Positions 49,201 to 55,549 of a stretch of DNA of 55,549 bases are shown in pieces. The notes under the pieces were generated by a model. The model was not told where the DNA came from and did no database searches. It saw nothing but the letters and a program-made list of their open reading frames with translations. The DNA comes from Haloarcula argentinensis DSM 12282 (GTDB lineage Archaea > Halobacteriota > Halobacteria > Halobacteriales > Haloarculaceae). The stretch is from positions 1 through 55,549 of the forward strand of contig AOLX01000010.1 of NCBI GenBank assembly GCA_000336895.1, read 5' to 3'. Position 1 is the stretch's first letter. Every line of letters starts with the position of its first letter. The translations under genes and the position numbers were made by a program.

Positions 49201-51638
49201 AGTGTGTGAGAGAGTACAAGACGTCCGTCTGCGTTTGTTGTTGTTTCAACCCGGACTTGAACGGTCGTGTCATCGGAGTTGTTCAGTGCGATCTCCTCAC
49301 CAAACGCGTACTGCTGGCCGTTAACGTATAATGTCGCGTTCTCGGTCGTGGTTCCAGTCCGTGTGATAGAAAGTGTCTCTGCGTGAGCCGTCTGATAGGT
49401 GACTGTCGCAGCATTACCGGATTTAATTTCACTGGTCTGGTTAGTCGTAACGCGACCGTCCAGTGACGCCGATAGATCAATACTGTGGGTAGCCATCGTC
49501 CCGCTGTCAACAGTGACCTGGCTCGTCTCCGGTTCATAGCCAAACTCAGAGGCGGTGACGTTGAATCTACCCGGGAGGGTCCGGACAAGGTAATCCCCAG
49601 CGGGGTTTGTCGTTGTTTCGGCACCGCTATCCAAGGTGACTGTAGCGTCAGCAATCGGAGCACCGCTTGTATTAGTGACAGTGCCAGTGATGCCTTGCTC
49701 GGCGGCGACAGCGGTTGTCGCATCCAAGGCGTCAACAATACCGTGACCATAGCGAATATCCTTATTATTGGGCGCATCCGCTGGTTTTGTTGCGGATTTG
49801 CGTAGGGCTGTATTGATTTCGTCCGGTGAGAGATCACCCCCAGAGGCAGACACCATCAGCGCGACGACACCGGAAATGTGTGGCGTTGCCATTGAGGTTC
49901 CAGATTTTTCTCCGTACTCTCCACCAGGAAGCGTGCTATAGGTTTCAACGCCTGGTGCCGCAATGTCTGGTGTGACAAAGCTTGCAGGCCAGTCACCGGG
50001 AGCAGCGTCACCCCAATCGCGCTGGGTCCGAACGACGTCACCTCCGGAGAACGGTGCGATGTCTCGGTCTGGACCTGAGGCTCCAACAGTAGTTGCATCG
50101 TAAATGTTTCCAGGAGACGGTGCTGTCTCAGGGCCATGGTTGCCGGCCGCTACGACGACAGTGGTGCCAGCATCCTCGGCGTTTCGAATTGGCGGAATGA
50201 GTGTGCTGTAAAAGCCGTCAGCTCCGAGACTCATGCTGATAACATCGGCATCCTCCTCAACGGCCCACTGCATTCCAGCAATAATTTGTGCGAACGACCC
50301 TGTGCCATCAGGGAGAACGAGCCCGTGCATCATGTCCGCATCGGGCGCGACACCAACGGCGGTGCCACTTGTGTCACCACCACCCACCGTACCAGTAACG
50401 TGGGTGCCGTGGTCGCTGGTCGCATGCGGGGTTGAGTTCATTACGCGATCACCGTTTGTATCGAACTCGGCCCACCCACCAGGGTACGTGGCATCGTTCT
50501 GGTTCTCAGTACGAAGGCTCAGGTCAGGATGATCGATGTCAGCGCCGGTATCGAGTACAGCGACCTTCGCTCCAGCACCTCTCGTTCCGTGTTCGGCCCA
50601 GACCTCGGGGACATTGAGTTGGTCCAGCCCATATGTCACGTCACCCGACGGTGAGTCCGCAGCAGTTGGTTGTTTCGCAGTACCACTTGGCTGTGTGTTA
50701 GTTGCGGAGAGTGCACGAACCTCATAATTCCTGTGGACGTCAGTGACGCCAGGTTGCTTGACAAGCGCGCTAGCGTTAGCTTTCGAGGTGTTGACCCGCA
50801 TGAGGACCGCATTAGTGATCCAGAATCTATTGAGGACCGTGACCCCATCCGTCGACGCAGCGTAATCAAGAACGGGCTGCTGGGTCTCGTTAGCGTGGGT
50901 ACGAAGTTCATCGACAGCTGCCTCTTTTGAGAGCGTGCCAGCTTCGGGTATTTCGAACTCCTCAACCCGGACAATTACCTCAGCAGTCGATGAATTGGTG
51001 CTAGAGTTGCGTGATCTGTTACGCGTGGTAACCGTACTGATTGCTGTCTCGTTTTCAGGTGCTTCGGTGGTATTGTTCGAGGGAGGCGCTGTCTTGTTTT
51101 CAGGTACTTCTGTGGTATTGTTCGAGGGAGGCGTTGTCTCGTTCTCGGGTACTTCTGTGGTATTGTCCGAGGGCGGCGTTGTCTCGTTTTCAGGTGCTTC
51201 TGTGGTATTGTCCGAGGGCGGCGTTGTCTCGTTTTCAGGTGCTTCTGTGGTATTGTCCGAGGGCGTCGTCTCGTTCTCGGGTACTTCTGTGGTATTGTCC
51301 GAGGGCGGCGTTGTCTCGTTTTCAGGTGCTTCTGTAGTATTGTCTGAGGGCGTCGTCGTCTCGTTTTCAGGTTCTGTAGTGTTGTCCGAGGGCGGTGTTT
51401 GCTCATTACCAGATGAGTTGTTGGTCCTGTCTGGCGTCTGCTCAGAGGTATTGTCAGACTGCTCTGTTTCTGAGGAGTTACTACCTATAGAAAGATTCTG
51501 TACAGTGGAAGTGTCATGGCCCGGTCCGCCAGGTTCGGGGGCCGCCAGTGCTGCTGCCCCAGGTGCTGCAGCACTGCTGACAAGGAGAATCGTAAAGACA
51601 ACAGCGATAATTTGACTGTAAGCACTCTCTCCCATCAT
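46242..51638 (-). CDS. Giant secreted subtilase with beta-helix and surface domains
   Basis: 1798 residues. The order is: signal peptide (about 1-32); a Thr/Pro/Asn repeat region (about 60-195) with units like APENETTPPSDNTTE rich in N-glycosylation sequons; an I9-type propeptide (VIVRVEEFEIPEAGTLSKEA ...); and an S8 catalytic domain with D363 (VAVLDTGADIDHPDL), H410 (SDHGTHVTGT), oxyanion N500 (AAGNHGPE) and S582 (SGTSMATPHISG). Next come a carboxypeptidase-regulatory domain (about 640-710), a beta-sandwich and glutamine-amidotransferase-like stretch, a NosD-type right-handed beta-helix (about 1150-1430) starting DTIQGAIDLAPPGTTVEVAP, and a C-terminal surface module (EGWNFVGAP). It has no PGF-CTERM; the next gene does. 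Confidence 0.9.
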   Translation of the reverse strand: MMGESAYSQIIAVVFTILLVSSAAAPGAAALAAPEPGGPGHDTSTVQNLSIGSNSSETEQSDNTSEQTPDRTNNSSGNEQTPPSDNTTEPENETTTPSDNTTEAPENETTPPSDNTTEVPENETTPSDNTTEAPENETTPPSDNTTEAPENETTPPSDNTTEVPENETTPPSNNTTEVPENKTAPPSNNTTEAPENETAISTVTTRNRSRNSSTNSSTAEVIVRVEEFEIPEAGTLSKEAAVDELRTHANETQQPVLDYAASTDGVTVLNRFWITNAVLMRVNTSKANASALVKQPGVTDVHRNYEVRALSATNTQPSGTAKQPTAADSPSGDVTYGLDQLNVPEVWAEHGTRGAGAKVAVLDTGADIDHPDLSLRTENQNDATYPGGWAEFDTNGDRVMNSTPHATSDHGTHVTGTVGGGDTSGTAVGVAPDADMMHGLVLPDGTGSFAQIIAGMQWAVEEDADVISMSLGADGFYSTLIPPIRNAEDAGTTVVVAAGNHGPETAPSPGNIYDATTVGASGPDRDIAPFSGGDVVRTQRDWGDAAPGDWPASFVTPDIAAPGVETYSTLPGGEYGEKSGTSMATPHISGVVALMVSASGGDLSPDEINTALRKSATKPADAPNNKDIRYGHGIVDALDATTAVAAEQGITGTVTNTSGAPIADATVTLDSGAETTTNPAGDYLVRTLPGRFNVTASEFGYEPETSQVTVDSGTMATHSIDLSASLDGRVTTNQTSEIKSGNAATVTYQTAHAETLSITRTGTTTENATLYVNGQQYAFGEEIALNNSDDTTVQVRVETTTNADGRLVLSHTLSGLGDTVTLTTGPTNVVPDPVYVGVVDSTGSEYANQVQTAVDTNVPDEYFVSVITPEEAMAETDNYDVLVVNQVSSGVDVEAFVAATDHPDTGVVYLDQWGAASNGITALSSATQNPVVTGQSTQNDRPAFEVVTGHPLFDGVASAGERVQIHNQSRGDIAWFDRYQGTTLATVGDGSDTSGTGIAIDESTQSVLLSSLGRTSTVRSSHMSHDANAILGNAVMYVNSKPPAWFASTQPAHVSPGDSFSVEVAADDLDRLNVTLTESTTLTKSDISLSVNGTEREFGEWHSVSDDTDAVTIRINTSRDIVGSVGLSVTADGDNETVELLSGQTAAYEKPLVVPEDVDTIQGAIDLAPPGTTVEVAPGTYTKPIEVTTPGMTLTAHDAAARPTIEANIPGFYDPVVHVDAPNVTVEQLDVTAKGAAPDGIAVERMNATIQDVSVSGAAHGVLIGGAGSTAHNAVVRDVNITNGASLLAIGVTVGEADSAHVSNATISGQDSGVDVYTSSDTVVERNEITDSGAGLTTFETDNIQFRENEIHDMDESASNTVGIQLEAFVTNATVVDNDIWNLSEGVYVEGTNTGGEIAWNDIDAEYGVWVDRADVPAVEIHHNDLSESNTSLGSGLDTTLRATMNYHGERAGNRSFVSGDVVYEPFLTAPPEAVNTTDPSRFGIDLTLAADEVYSVSVPGPTDQTVADLFSGGFEGAVYGFDANTQTWKMLSGDDRVAPLQGIAVVAESDGRMTITHHVGTDSPNAPAQTALVEGWNFVGAPTYNRIDLAFDAGTVKPTLATAPMTAPSSQPGQATSFEGTYRFQSASSGTAPDASPYQGYFVFVENKSTLPSYVGPNPSKTELYKGIRLYQLNSTASNGTGEEGPVINGSVSVSTVLASTGSVDNATLQTTLSQVIYRNLTTAVAAEDSNRSMADIEAAAADIVADAAPPYRNLTASAADTAVQRIRRGSIKTHTADGNETGQVSNSRSAATVPAS

Positions 51639-51832
51639 GTGTTGGTTCGAGTGTAATTAGCGGCGAGCGGTCGTACACAGACATCAGAGCATTGTAGATC
51701 TGTCTGGTTCGAGTTCTTGAGTTCTGGCCCAACACTCAGCGGGGTGATTGTGGGATCTTGGTATAGCTTCCGTTGATACGGGTGTTTTTTCGATTTCGAT
51801 TCAATAATGTGAATATTGTTCCTCTTGTACAC
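51635..51832 (-). CDS. Possible 65-codon leader ORF overlapping the giant gene start
   Basis: From GTG it reads MYKRNNIHIIESKSKKHPYQ and ends in a TGA that overlaps the ATGATG start of the giant gene. A TATA-like TTTTGTATG lies about 26 bases before the GTG, so the transcript would begin at this codon. It is basic rather than acidic, unlike most halophile proteins, so it may act as a coupling or regulatory leader or be fortuitous. Confidence 0.35.
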   Translation of the reverse strand: MYKRNNIHIIESKSKKHPYQRKLYQDPTITPLSVGPELKNSNQTDLQCSDVCVRPLAANYTRTNT

Positions 51833-51836
51833 ATTT

Positions 51837-51886
51837 TTAGGCCAGCCTTAACATACAAAAGTGTGGCGGATTTTAGACCGGCCTAA
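51837..51886. promoter_or_regulatory. Two DtxR/Idr-type boxes upstream of the giant protease operon
   Basis: TTAGGCCAGCCTTA (51837-51850) and TTAGACCGGCCTAA (51873-51886) each fit TTAGGC-NN-GCCTAA with one mismatch. They bracket the candidate TATA element at 51850-51860. Together with the boxes at 45197-45225 they predict a shared metal-responsive regulator for the two adjacent operons. Confidence 0.7.
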
Positions 51887-52028
51887 AACTGAGGTAGTAC
51901 ACAACTTTCAGACAGGATATTGACAGCGACGGGAGCAGCATAGTAGCCATTGAAAATCAACGCACACCTGATCGCACGATAGCAGTCCAATCGGTGTGTA
52001 AATCGTTTCGATTGTTACTGTAGTGAGA
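51887..52028. other. Intergenic spacer
   Basis: No further gene or motif was seen between the operator region and the small plus-strand gene. Confidence 0.4.
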
Positions 52029-52293
52029 ATGACTGGCTAAATTGCGAGCTCACAAGCCTGACAGCTGGACGATAGCCTCGTTTCTCGAAGATAGCAAGGT
52101 GATTTCCATCACCGGTAGGAAGTTCGACGGTCAGCTGTGCCTGAACCTCACCGGCGAGCGGGAGGACAGCCCCCGCATCGTCGAAACAGGAATCCTCGAT
52201 GTCAACGAAAGTGGTGAGCATCTACTGGAGAATACAGTGCCCCGGACAGAGGACGGGACGAGTGTTGTTCTAGACCGACTACTTCCGGAGTAA
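52029..52293 (+). CDS. Small conserved-looking protein with a disturbed start
   Basis: About 83 residues: RAHKPDSWTIASFLEDSKVI, GRKFDGQLCLNLTGERED, TGILDVNESGEHLLE and TSVVLDRLLPE. The ATG at 52029 aligns with the ATG of the shorter paralogue at 42027 but is one base out of frame. The open frame itself only offers a TTG at 52042. Either a one-base indel has broken it, or TTG is used. Probable recent pseudogene or sequencing error. Confidence 0.5.
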
Positions 52294-52407
52294 AAGTGCG
52301 TAATACGGTTTCTTTATGAATCAAAGGGTGCGAAATGTCTACTCAATAAGACTGCAAATGTATCGAAGATATATTGTTCACTGGAATTACCATTCTATAC
52401 AACGGGT

Positions 52408-52680
52408 ATGCAACGCCTCTATATCTATAACGCCGCACTCGTGATAGTCGGAGCCTCACTGGGAGGCCCAGCAGTGCGCTCAATTATTGCTGGAGAGTGG
52501 AGTATCTCAATATTGCTTATGACTATTGGTGGGTGCGGACTGGTTCTTGGTGCTGTATCTCAGTCGCTTCGAACCGACCCTGATGATTTTACTGTTTCTA
52601 CTAGTATGCTGGTTCTAAATATCGGTGCTGCCTGTCTGGCTCTTTTCGGGACGCTTCTCTCTGCAGCCTCCGGTTGGTAA
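52408..52680 (+). CDS. Small membrane protein with three helices
   Basis: 90 residues, MQRLYIYNAALVIVGASLGG, ISILLMTIGGCGLVLGAVSQ and STSMLVLNIGAACLALFGTL. The N-terminus starts directly at the ATG after an AT-rich stretch. No family recognised. Confidence 0.6.
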   Translation: MQRLYIYNAALVIVGASLGGPAVRSIIAGEWSISILLMTIGGCGLVLGAVSQSLRTDPDDFTVSTSMLVLNIGAACLALFGTLLSAASGW

Positions 52681-52893
52681 CCTCACTGTACTGACCACTG
52701 GTCGTCGTACTTGCCAGCAGTCCGTGGTGTTGTTAGCACTCAGTCGCGTGCGTTCAGAAAGAGTAGTATCGTCCCTAAATTGCACTCTCAGCTGACAATA
52801 CAGAGTTCGTGGATCGCACAGACGGAACTACACTTCTTCCTATTCAGATAGAGCGGCCAAACACTCAATAATCGGGTTATCCAACAGACGAGT
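52681..52893. other. Spacer before the toxin-antitoxin pair
   Basis: No gene seen. AATAATCGGGTTATC just before the ATG at 52894 may contain the promoter. Confidence 0.4.
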
Positions 52894-53139
52894 ATGGCTA
52901 CTATCGAAATTGACGAGGAGGTGTATGAGGCACTCCAAATTCCTGAAGGCGAACGGTCGCAGGCAATGAAAAAAGAGTTGGCTGTCTCGCTGTACGCACG
53001 TGATGTCCTTTCGTTCGGGAAAGCGCGTGCATTGGCAGAGCTATCCCACCGAGAGTTCCAAGCATTACTCGGAGACCGCGAAATCCCACGTCATTACACC
53101 GACACTGAACTTGCCGAAGATCTTGATTATGCCGAATAA
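52894..53139 (+). CDS. UPF0175-family antitoxin
   Basis: 81 residues. EVYEALQIPEGERSQAMKKE, LAVSLYARDVLSFGKARALA and ELSHREFQALLGDREIPRHY are the UPF0175 signature. The family is the usual partner of DUF3368 PIN toxins. It overlaps the toxin gene by 11 bases. Confidence 0.88.
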   Translation: MATIEIDEEVYEALQIPEGERSQAMKKELAVSLYARDVLSFGKARALAELSHREFQALLGDREIPRHYTDTELAEDLDYAE

Positions 53140-53620
53140 CAAGCTTGTAGTCTCGGACACATCACCACTGCTGAATCTTGCACTTATCGATCAACTCACG
53201 CTCCTCAAATCGCAGTTTTCGAGCATCACTATCCCACGTCAGGTTTGGGAGGAACTCACTGACGGAGAGGCAGGTGTCGACGCGCTCCGCTCGTTGCATG
53301 ACGATGCGTTCCTGACGATCACCGAGGTCGAACAGTCACACCTCTTCACTGAAATCTTCCACGAGCTGGATCTTGGCGAAACAGCCGCTATTTGTCATGC
53401 CATTGAGCAGGATGCCGATCTCATCCTCTTGGATGAAAAGGACGGCCGACAGGTGGCTCGAAGACACGACCTGACGGTGACAGGAGTCATCGGGATATTG
53501 CTCCGCGGAGCCAACGCTGGAAATATTGAATTAAAGCACGAACTCGACGCTCTTCGTGACGCCGGATTCTGGATTTCTGATGACCTCTACTCCAAAGTCC
53601 TATCTGAAGCAACAGAATAG
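53129..53620 (+). CDS. DUF3368-type PIN toxin
   Basis: 163 residues from MPNNKLVVSDTSPLLNLALI, overlapping the antitoxin 3' end. The first Asp (VVSDTSPL), the middle ELDLGETAAICHAIEQDADL, then ILLDEKDGRQVARRHDLTVT and GVIGILLRG give the DUF3368 PIN layout with complete acidic residues. Its decayed relative is at 12718-12985. Confidence 0.88.
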   Translation: MPNNKLVVSDTSPLLNLALIDQLTLLKSQFSSITIPRQVWEELTDGEAGVDALRSLHDDAFLTITEVEQSHLFTEIFHELDLGETAAICHAIEQDADLILLDEKDGRQVARRHDLTVTGVIGILLRGANAGNIELKHELDALRDAGFWISDDLYSKVLSEATE

Positions 53621-54634
53621 CTACCGTTCCCACGGGAAGATACCATGACGCTCGCGATAGGCTTCGATCTGGTCCTGAAACTCCTGCTCCTGGAAGTCTG
53701 GCTTGTCGCCGTGGATGTCTTCGGGAGAGACACCGTCGGGGAGGTGCTCATAGTCCGTAGCCTCCTCCGTGTCGTCCTCCCGCTCGGGCTCGTGGCGGTG
53801 CTGTCCACACTCCCTGCAGGTCCAGATCATACGGTCAAGGTGTGAGTGACACTCGAACCCGTCGAGCCCGTGTGACTCGTGTCCCGTTATGGCGCCACAC
53901 TGTCGACAGTGGAACTCAACGCCGAGTGTCCCCAGCTCGGATCTCGCCTGATGACGCTGCACGATGCCGGGAACAAGCCAGTACGTGCTGTCGTCTTGCT
54001 GGAACTCGTCTTTGAGGCGCTGGAACTCCGAGCGGTCGGTGACCGGCGACCCGTCCTCAAGATAGATTCGTGGCTGGACGTCGTCCCCGTCCCAATCGGT
54101 CTGCTCGTCGGCTGTCTCCAAGAGCGCCCCTCCGCGGTCCTCGTCGATCGTGGTTTCGGTCGGAAGCTCGGGCCACCCTTTGGTGAGATTGGTGGCTGGC
54201 TCACTCCCGAACGCTGCACGGCACTTCACCGTCCCATGAGAGGTGTCCTCGCCGCTCGCGATGCTATCAGACAGGGAGAAGGCCGCAGCGCCGAGGGCTC
54301 GTGCGTGGAAGGTAGTGTTCGCCTCGACGAGCGCGAGCACGACTCGGCCGAATGTCCACTCGCCGAATGGGCCGTCACTGTCGTCGTTGGTAGGCGTCTC
54401 TGAAACACTGGTGTGAGCACAGAACGGACACTGGCGCTCATCCCGGGGGATATCTTTCCCACAGGTCGCACAGGTTCGAGAGGCATCTTCTGGCTCGCTT
54501 GGATAGCCACGGGATTCGAGGATGCGTTCCCGTCCGTTCCCCTTCGATTCAGGATCAGAACTTGCTGAACCACGGATATCCTCGGGGTCGTATTCAGGAT
54601 TCCGGTCAGTCACACGGATGGTTGCGTTCGTCAT
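53621..54634 (-). CDS. Zinc-ribbon plasmid-type protein
   Basis: 337 residues from MTNATIRVTDRNPEYDPEDI. An N-terminal ribbon (RTCATCGKDIPRDERQCPFC) and two later CxxC pairs (FHCRQCGAI and WTCRECGQHRHE) suggest three zinc knuckles. The middle contains FGRVVLALVEANTTFHARAL, which could be amphipathic. Proteins starting this way are frequent on haloarchaeal plasmids and have been labelled biosurfactant protein, a name I only recall. It ends one base after the convergent toxin gene. Confidence 0.65.
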   Translation of the reverse strand: MTNATIRVTDRNPEYDPEDIRGSASSDPESKGNGRERILESRGYPSEPEDASRTCATCGKDIPRDERQCPFCAHTSVSETPTNDDSDGPFGEWTFGRVVLALVEANTTFHARALGAAAFSLSDSIASGEDTSHGTVKCRAAFGSEPATNLTKGWPELPTETTIDEDRGGALLETADEQTDWDGDDVQPRIYLEDGSPVTDRSEFQRLKDEFQQDDSTYWLVPGIVQRHQARSELGTLGVEFHCRQCGAITGHESHGLDGFECHSHLDRMIWTCRECGQHRHEPEREDDTEEATDYEHLPDGVSPEDIHGDKPDFQEQEFQDQIEAYRERHGIFPWER

Positions 54635-54700
54635 CGTATTTAAACCCTCAGCCAGAGGGGAGCACAAAAGCAATAGAGACCAACACAGGGAGAGGGCCTG

Positions 54701-55285
54701 CTAGTCGTCGTTCGTGCTTTCGGCTACTTCCGATACAAACGAGTCTGTCGGCTCGTCGATGTCGTACTGATTGACCAGTTCCAGCCCAGCCAATGCTGCA
54801 TTTGTGCCTGCAAGGTCCGCGTTGACCAACTGTCGGAGACGAATCACAGTTTTGCCGGCACGGTCGTAGCCTTCACCACGGAGCTGGTAAAACTCCATGA
54901 AGAGGCGTCTCCAGGCGACTGACGAACCAGTCACTGTGAGGTCCCAGTCGGCTTCAACCTTTGACGACGACTGCCGGCGGTAGTGTCCCTCAACTCTGTC
55001 GAGTAAGCCGTCAATGATCGCGCCCTTGTTACCCGTTCGTCTGTTTTTGCGAAAGGTTGGGTCGATGAGGTCTTTCCACTCGTCAAGGGAGTCGATCTCG
55101 TGCTCGATAACTAGTTCGACTTCGACTGTTTCGAGACAATCGGTTTGCGAACTTTCGTCGACGCGCCGAAGTCGGTTTGCAGTCCCTTCGGCTTGGACTG
55201 TGAGTTCTGGAAACTGCGCTTCGGTGGATTCGGTTTCTGGGTGCTGTTCTCCGTTCTGACCGCTTTTGCTGGTCTTTGATGCCAT
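54701..55285 (-). CDS. Plasmid-type protein of unknown function
   Basis: 194 residues from MASKTSKSGQNGEQHPETES. A disordered, polar N-terminus precedes VEVELVIEHEIDSLDEWKDL, NRRTGNKGAIIDGLLDRVEG, SVAWRRLFMEFYQLRGEGYD and a helical end. It is 66 bases upstream of the zinc-ribbon gene on the same strand and likely co-transcribed. No family known. Confidence 0.6.
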   Translation of the reverse strand: MASKTSKSGQNGEQHPETESTEAQFPELTVQAEGTANRLRRVDESSQTDCLETVEVELVIEHEIDSLDEWKDLIDPTFRKNRRTGNKGAIIDGLLDRVEGHYRRQSSSKVEADWDLTVTGSSVAWRRLFMEFYQLRGEGYDRAGKTVIRLRQLVNADLAGTNAALAGLELVNQYDIDEPTDSFVSEVAESTNDD

Positions 55286-55549
55286 AGTATGGTCGAGAGC
55301 GCTCTCACTGGAACGCCCCTCACCTGACTGGGGGCGAAAAAATGGGTCCCATGCCTGTGATACCAATCGTTGAATATAGTTTCTTCACCTGTGAAAGCGA
55401 GTGAACCAACTGCAGGGTAGACCTGCGGACTAGTCAGTATGACAAGTAGGGTTGTCGATCGGACAGTCAGCGCTATGCACATAAAATGACGTTGTCTGGT
55501 CCTGGACTCCAGCTATGACACTTACACAGCCGTCTCGATCTTCTGTATT
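55286..55549. other. Right-end spacer
   Basis: No gene seen to the window edge. It contains the probable upstream region of the 54701-55285 gene. Confidence 0.4.

Noticed and set aside
1..55549. Integrase, tRNA-based attachment site or rRNA
   Set aside because: None was recognised. The island borders are therefore inferred only from repeats and gene content.

Overview
The window looks like an accessory or megaplasmid-type region of a halophilic archaeon, most likely close to Haloarcula. This is an inference from very acidic proteins, GC-rich codons, TATA-type promoters placed for leaderless transcripts, Tat lipoproteins, a PGF-CTERM protein, and a type I-B CRISPR-Cas locus in the cas6-cas8b-cas7-cas5-cas3-cas4-cas1-cas2-leader-array order I know from Haloarcula. 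No rRNA, tRNA or integrase gene was found.

Layout. (1) 1-10385: CRISPR array (16 repeats, 15 spacers in view; it runs off the left edge) and a complete, tightly overlapping I-B cas operon, all read on the minus strand. (2) About 10.4-33 kb: a patchwork accessory island. It holds an IS5-type transposase relic, two 127-bp MITE-like elements, a duplicated two-gene unit, short GTTGGTTAG inverted-repeat elements and four partial copies of one radical-SAM gene. Between these lie many nuclease or defence-flavoured genes: an RNA-ligase-like protein, two PD-(D/E)XK-like proteins, an HNH nuclease, a large P-loop NTPase, an Fe-S uracil-DNA-glycosylase-like protein, a CoiA-like nuclease, a membrane protein plus HEPN pair, and an unknown three-gene operon. 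(3) 33-36.5 kb: a plasmid-like module (wHTH protein, small ORFs, a coiled-coil protein, a long inverted repeat) and a VapBC pair. (4) 36.7-42 kb: a poly-gamma-glutamate cassette (capC-capB-capA) whose two sides carry the same gene 3' end, intact on the right and decayed on the left. (5) 42.5-51.9 kb: an ABC importer operon (ATPase, permease, Tat lipoprotein binding protein) beside a secreted giant subtilase/beta-helix protein and a PGF-CTERM surface protein. Both promoters carry TTAGGC-NN-GCCTAA palindromes of the DtxR/Idr metal-regulator type. (6) 52-55.5 kb: small proteins, an UPF0175/DUF3368 toxin-antitoxin pair, and two conserved-looking plasmid-type genes.

The most striking points are: two array spacers that match one protospacer except for two synonymous third-position changes; the shared iron-type operators linking the giant protease pair to the neighbouring ABC importer; the cassette-flanking duplication around the polyglutamate genes; repeated copying of one radical-SAM 3' end; and the membrane-HEPN and three-gene unknown operons inside the island. 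Family names come from motif recognition by eye, without database searches.
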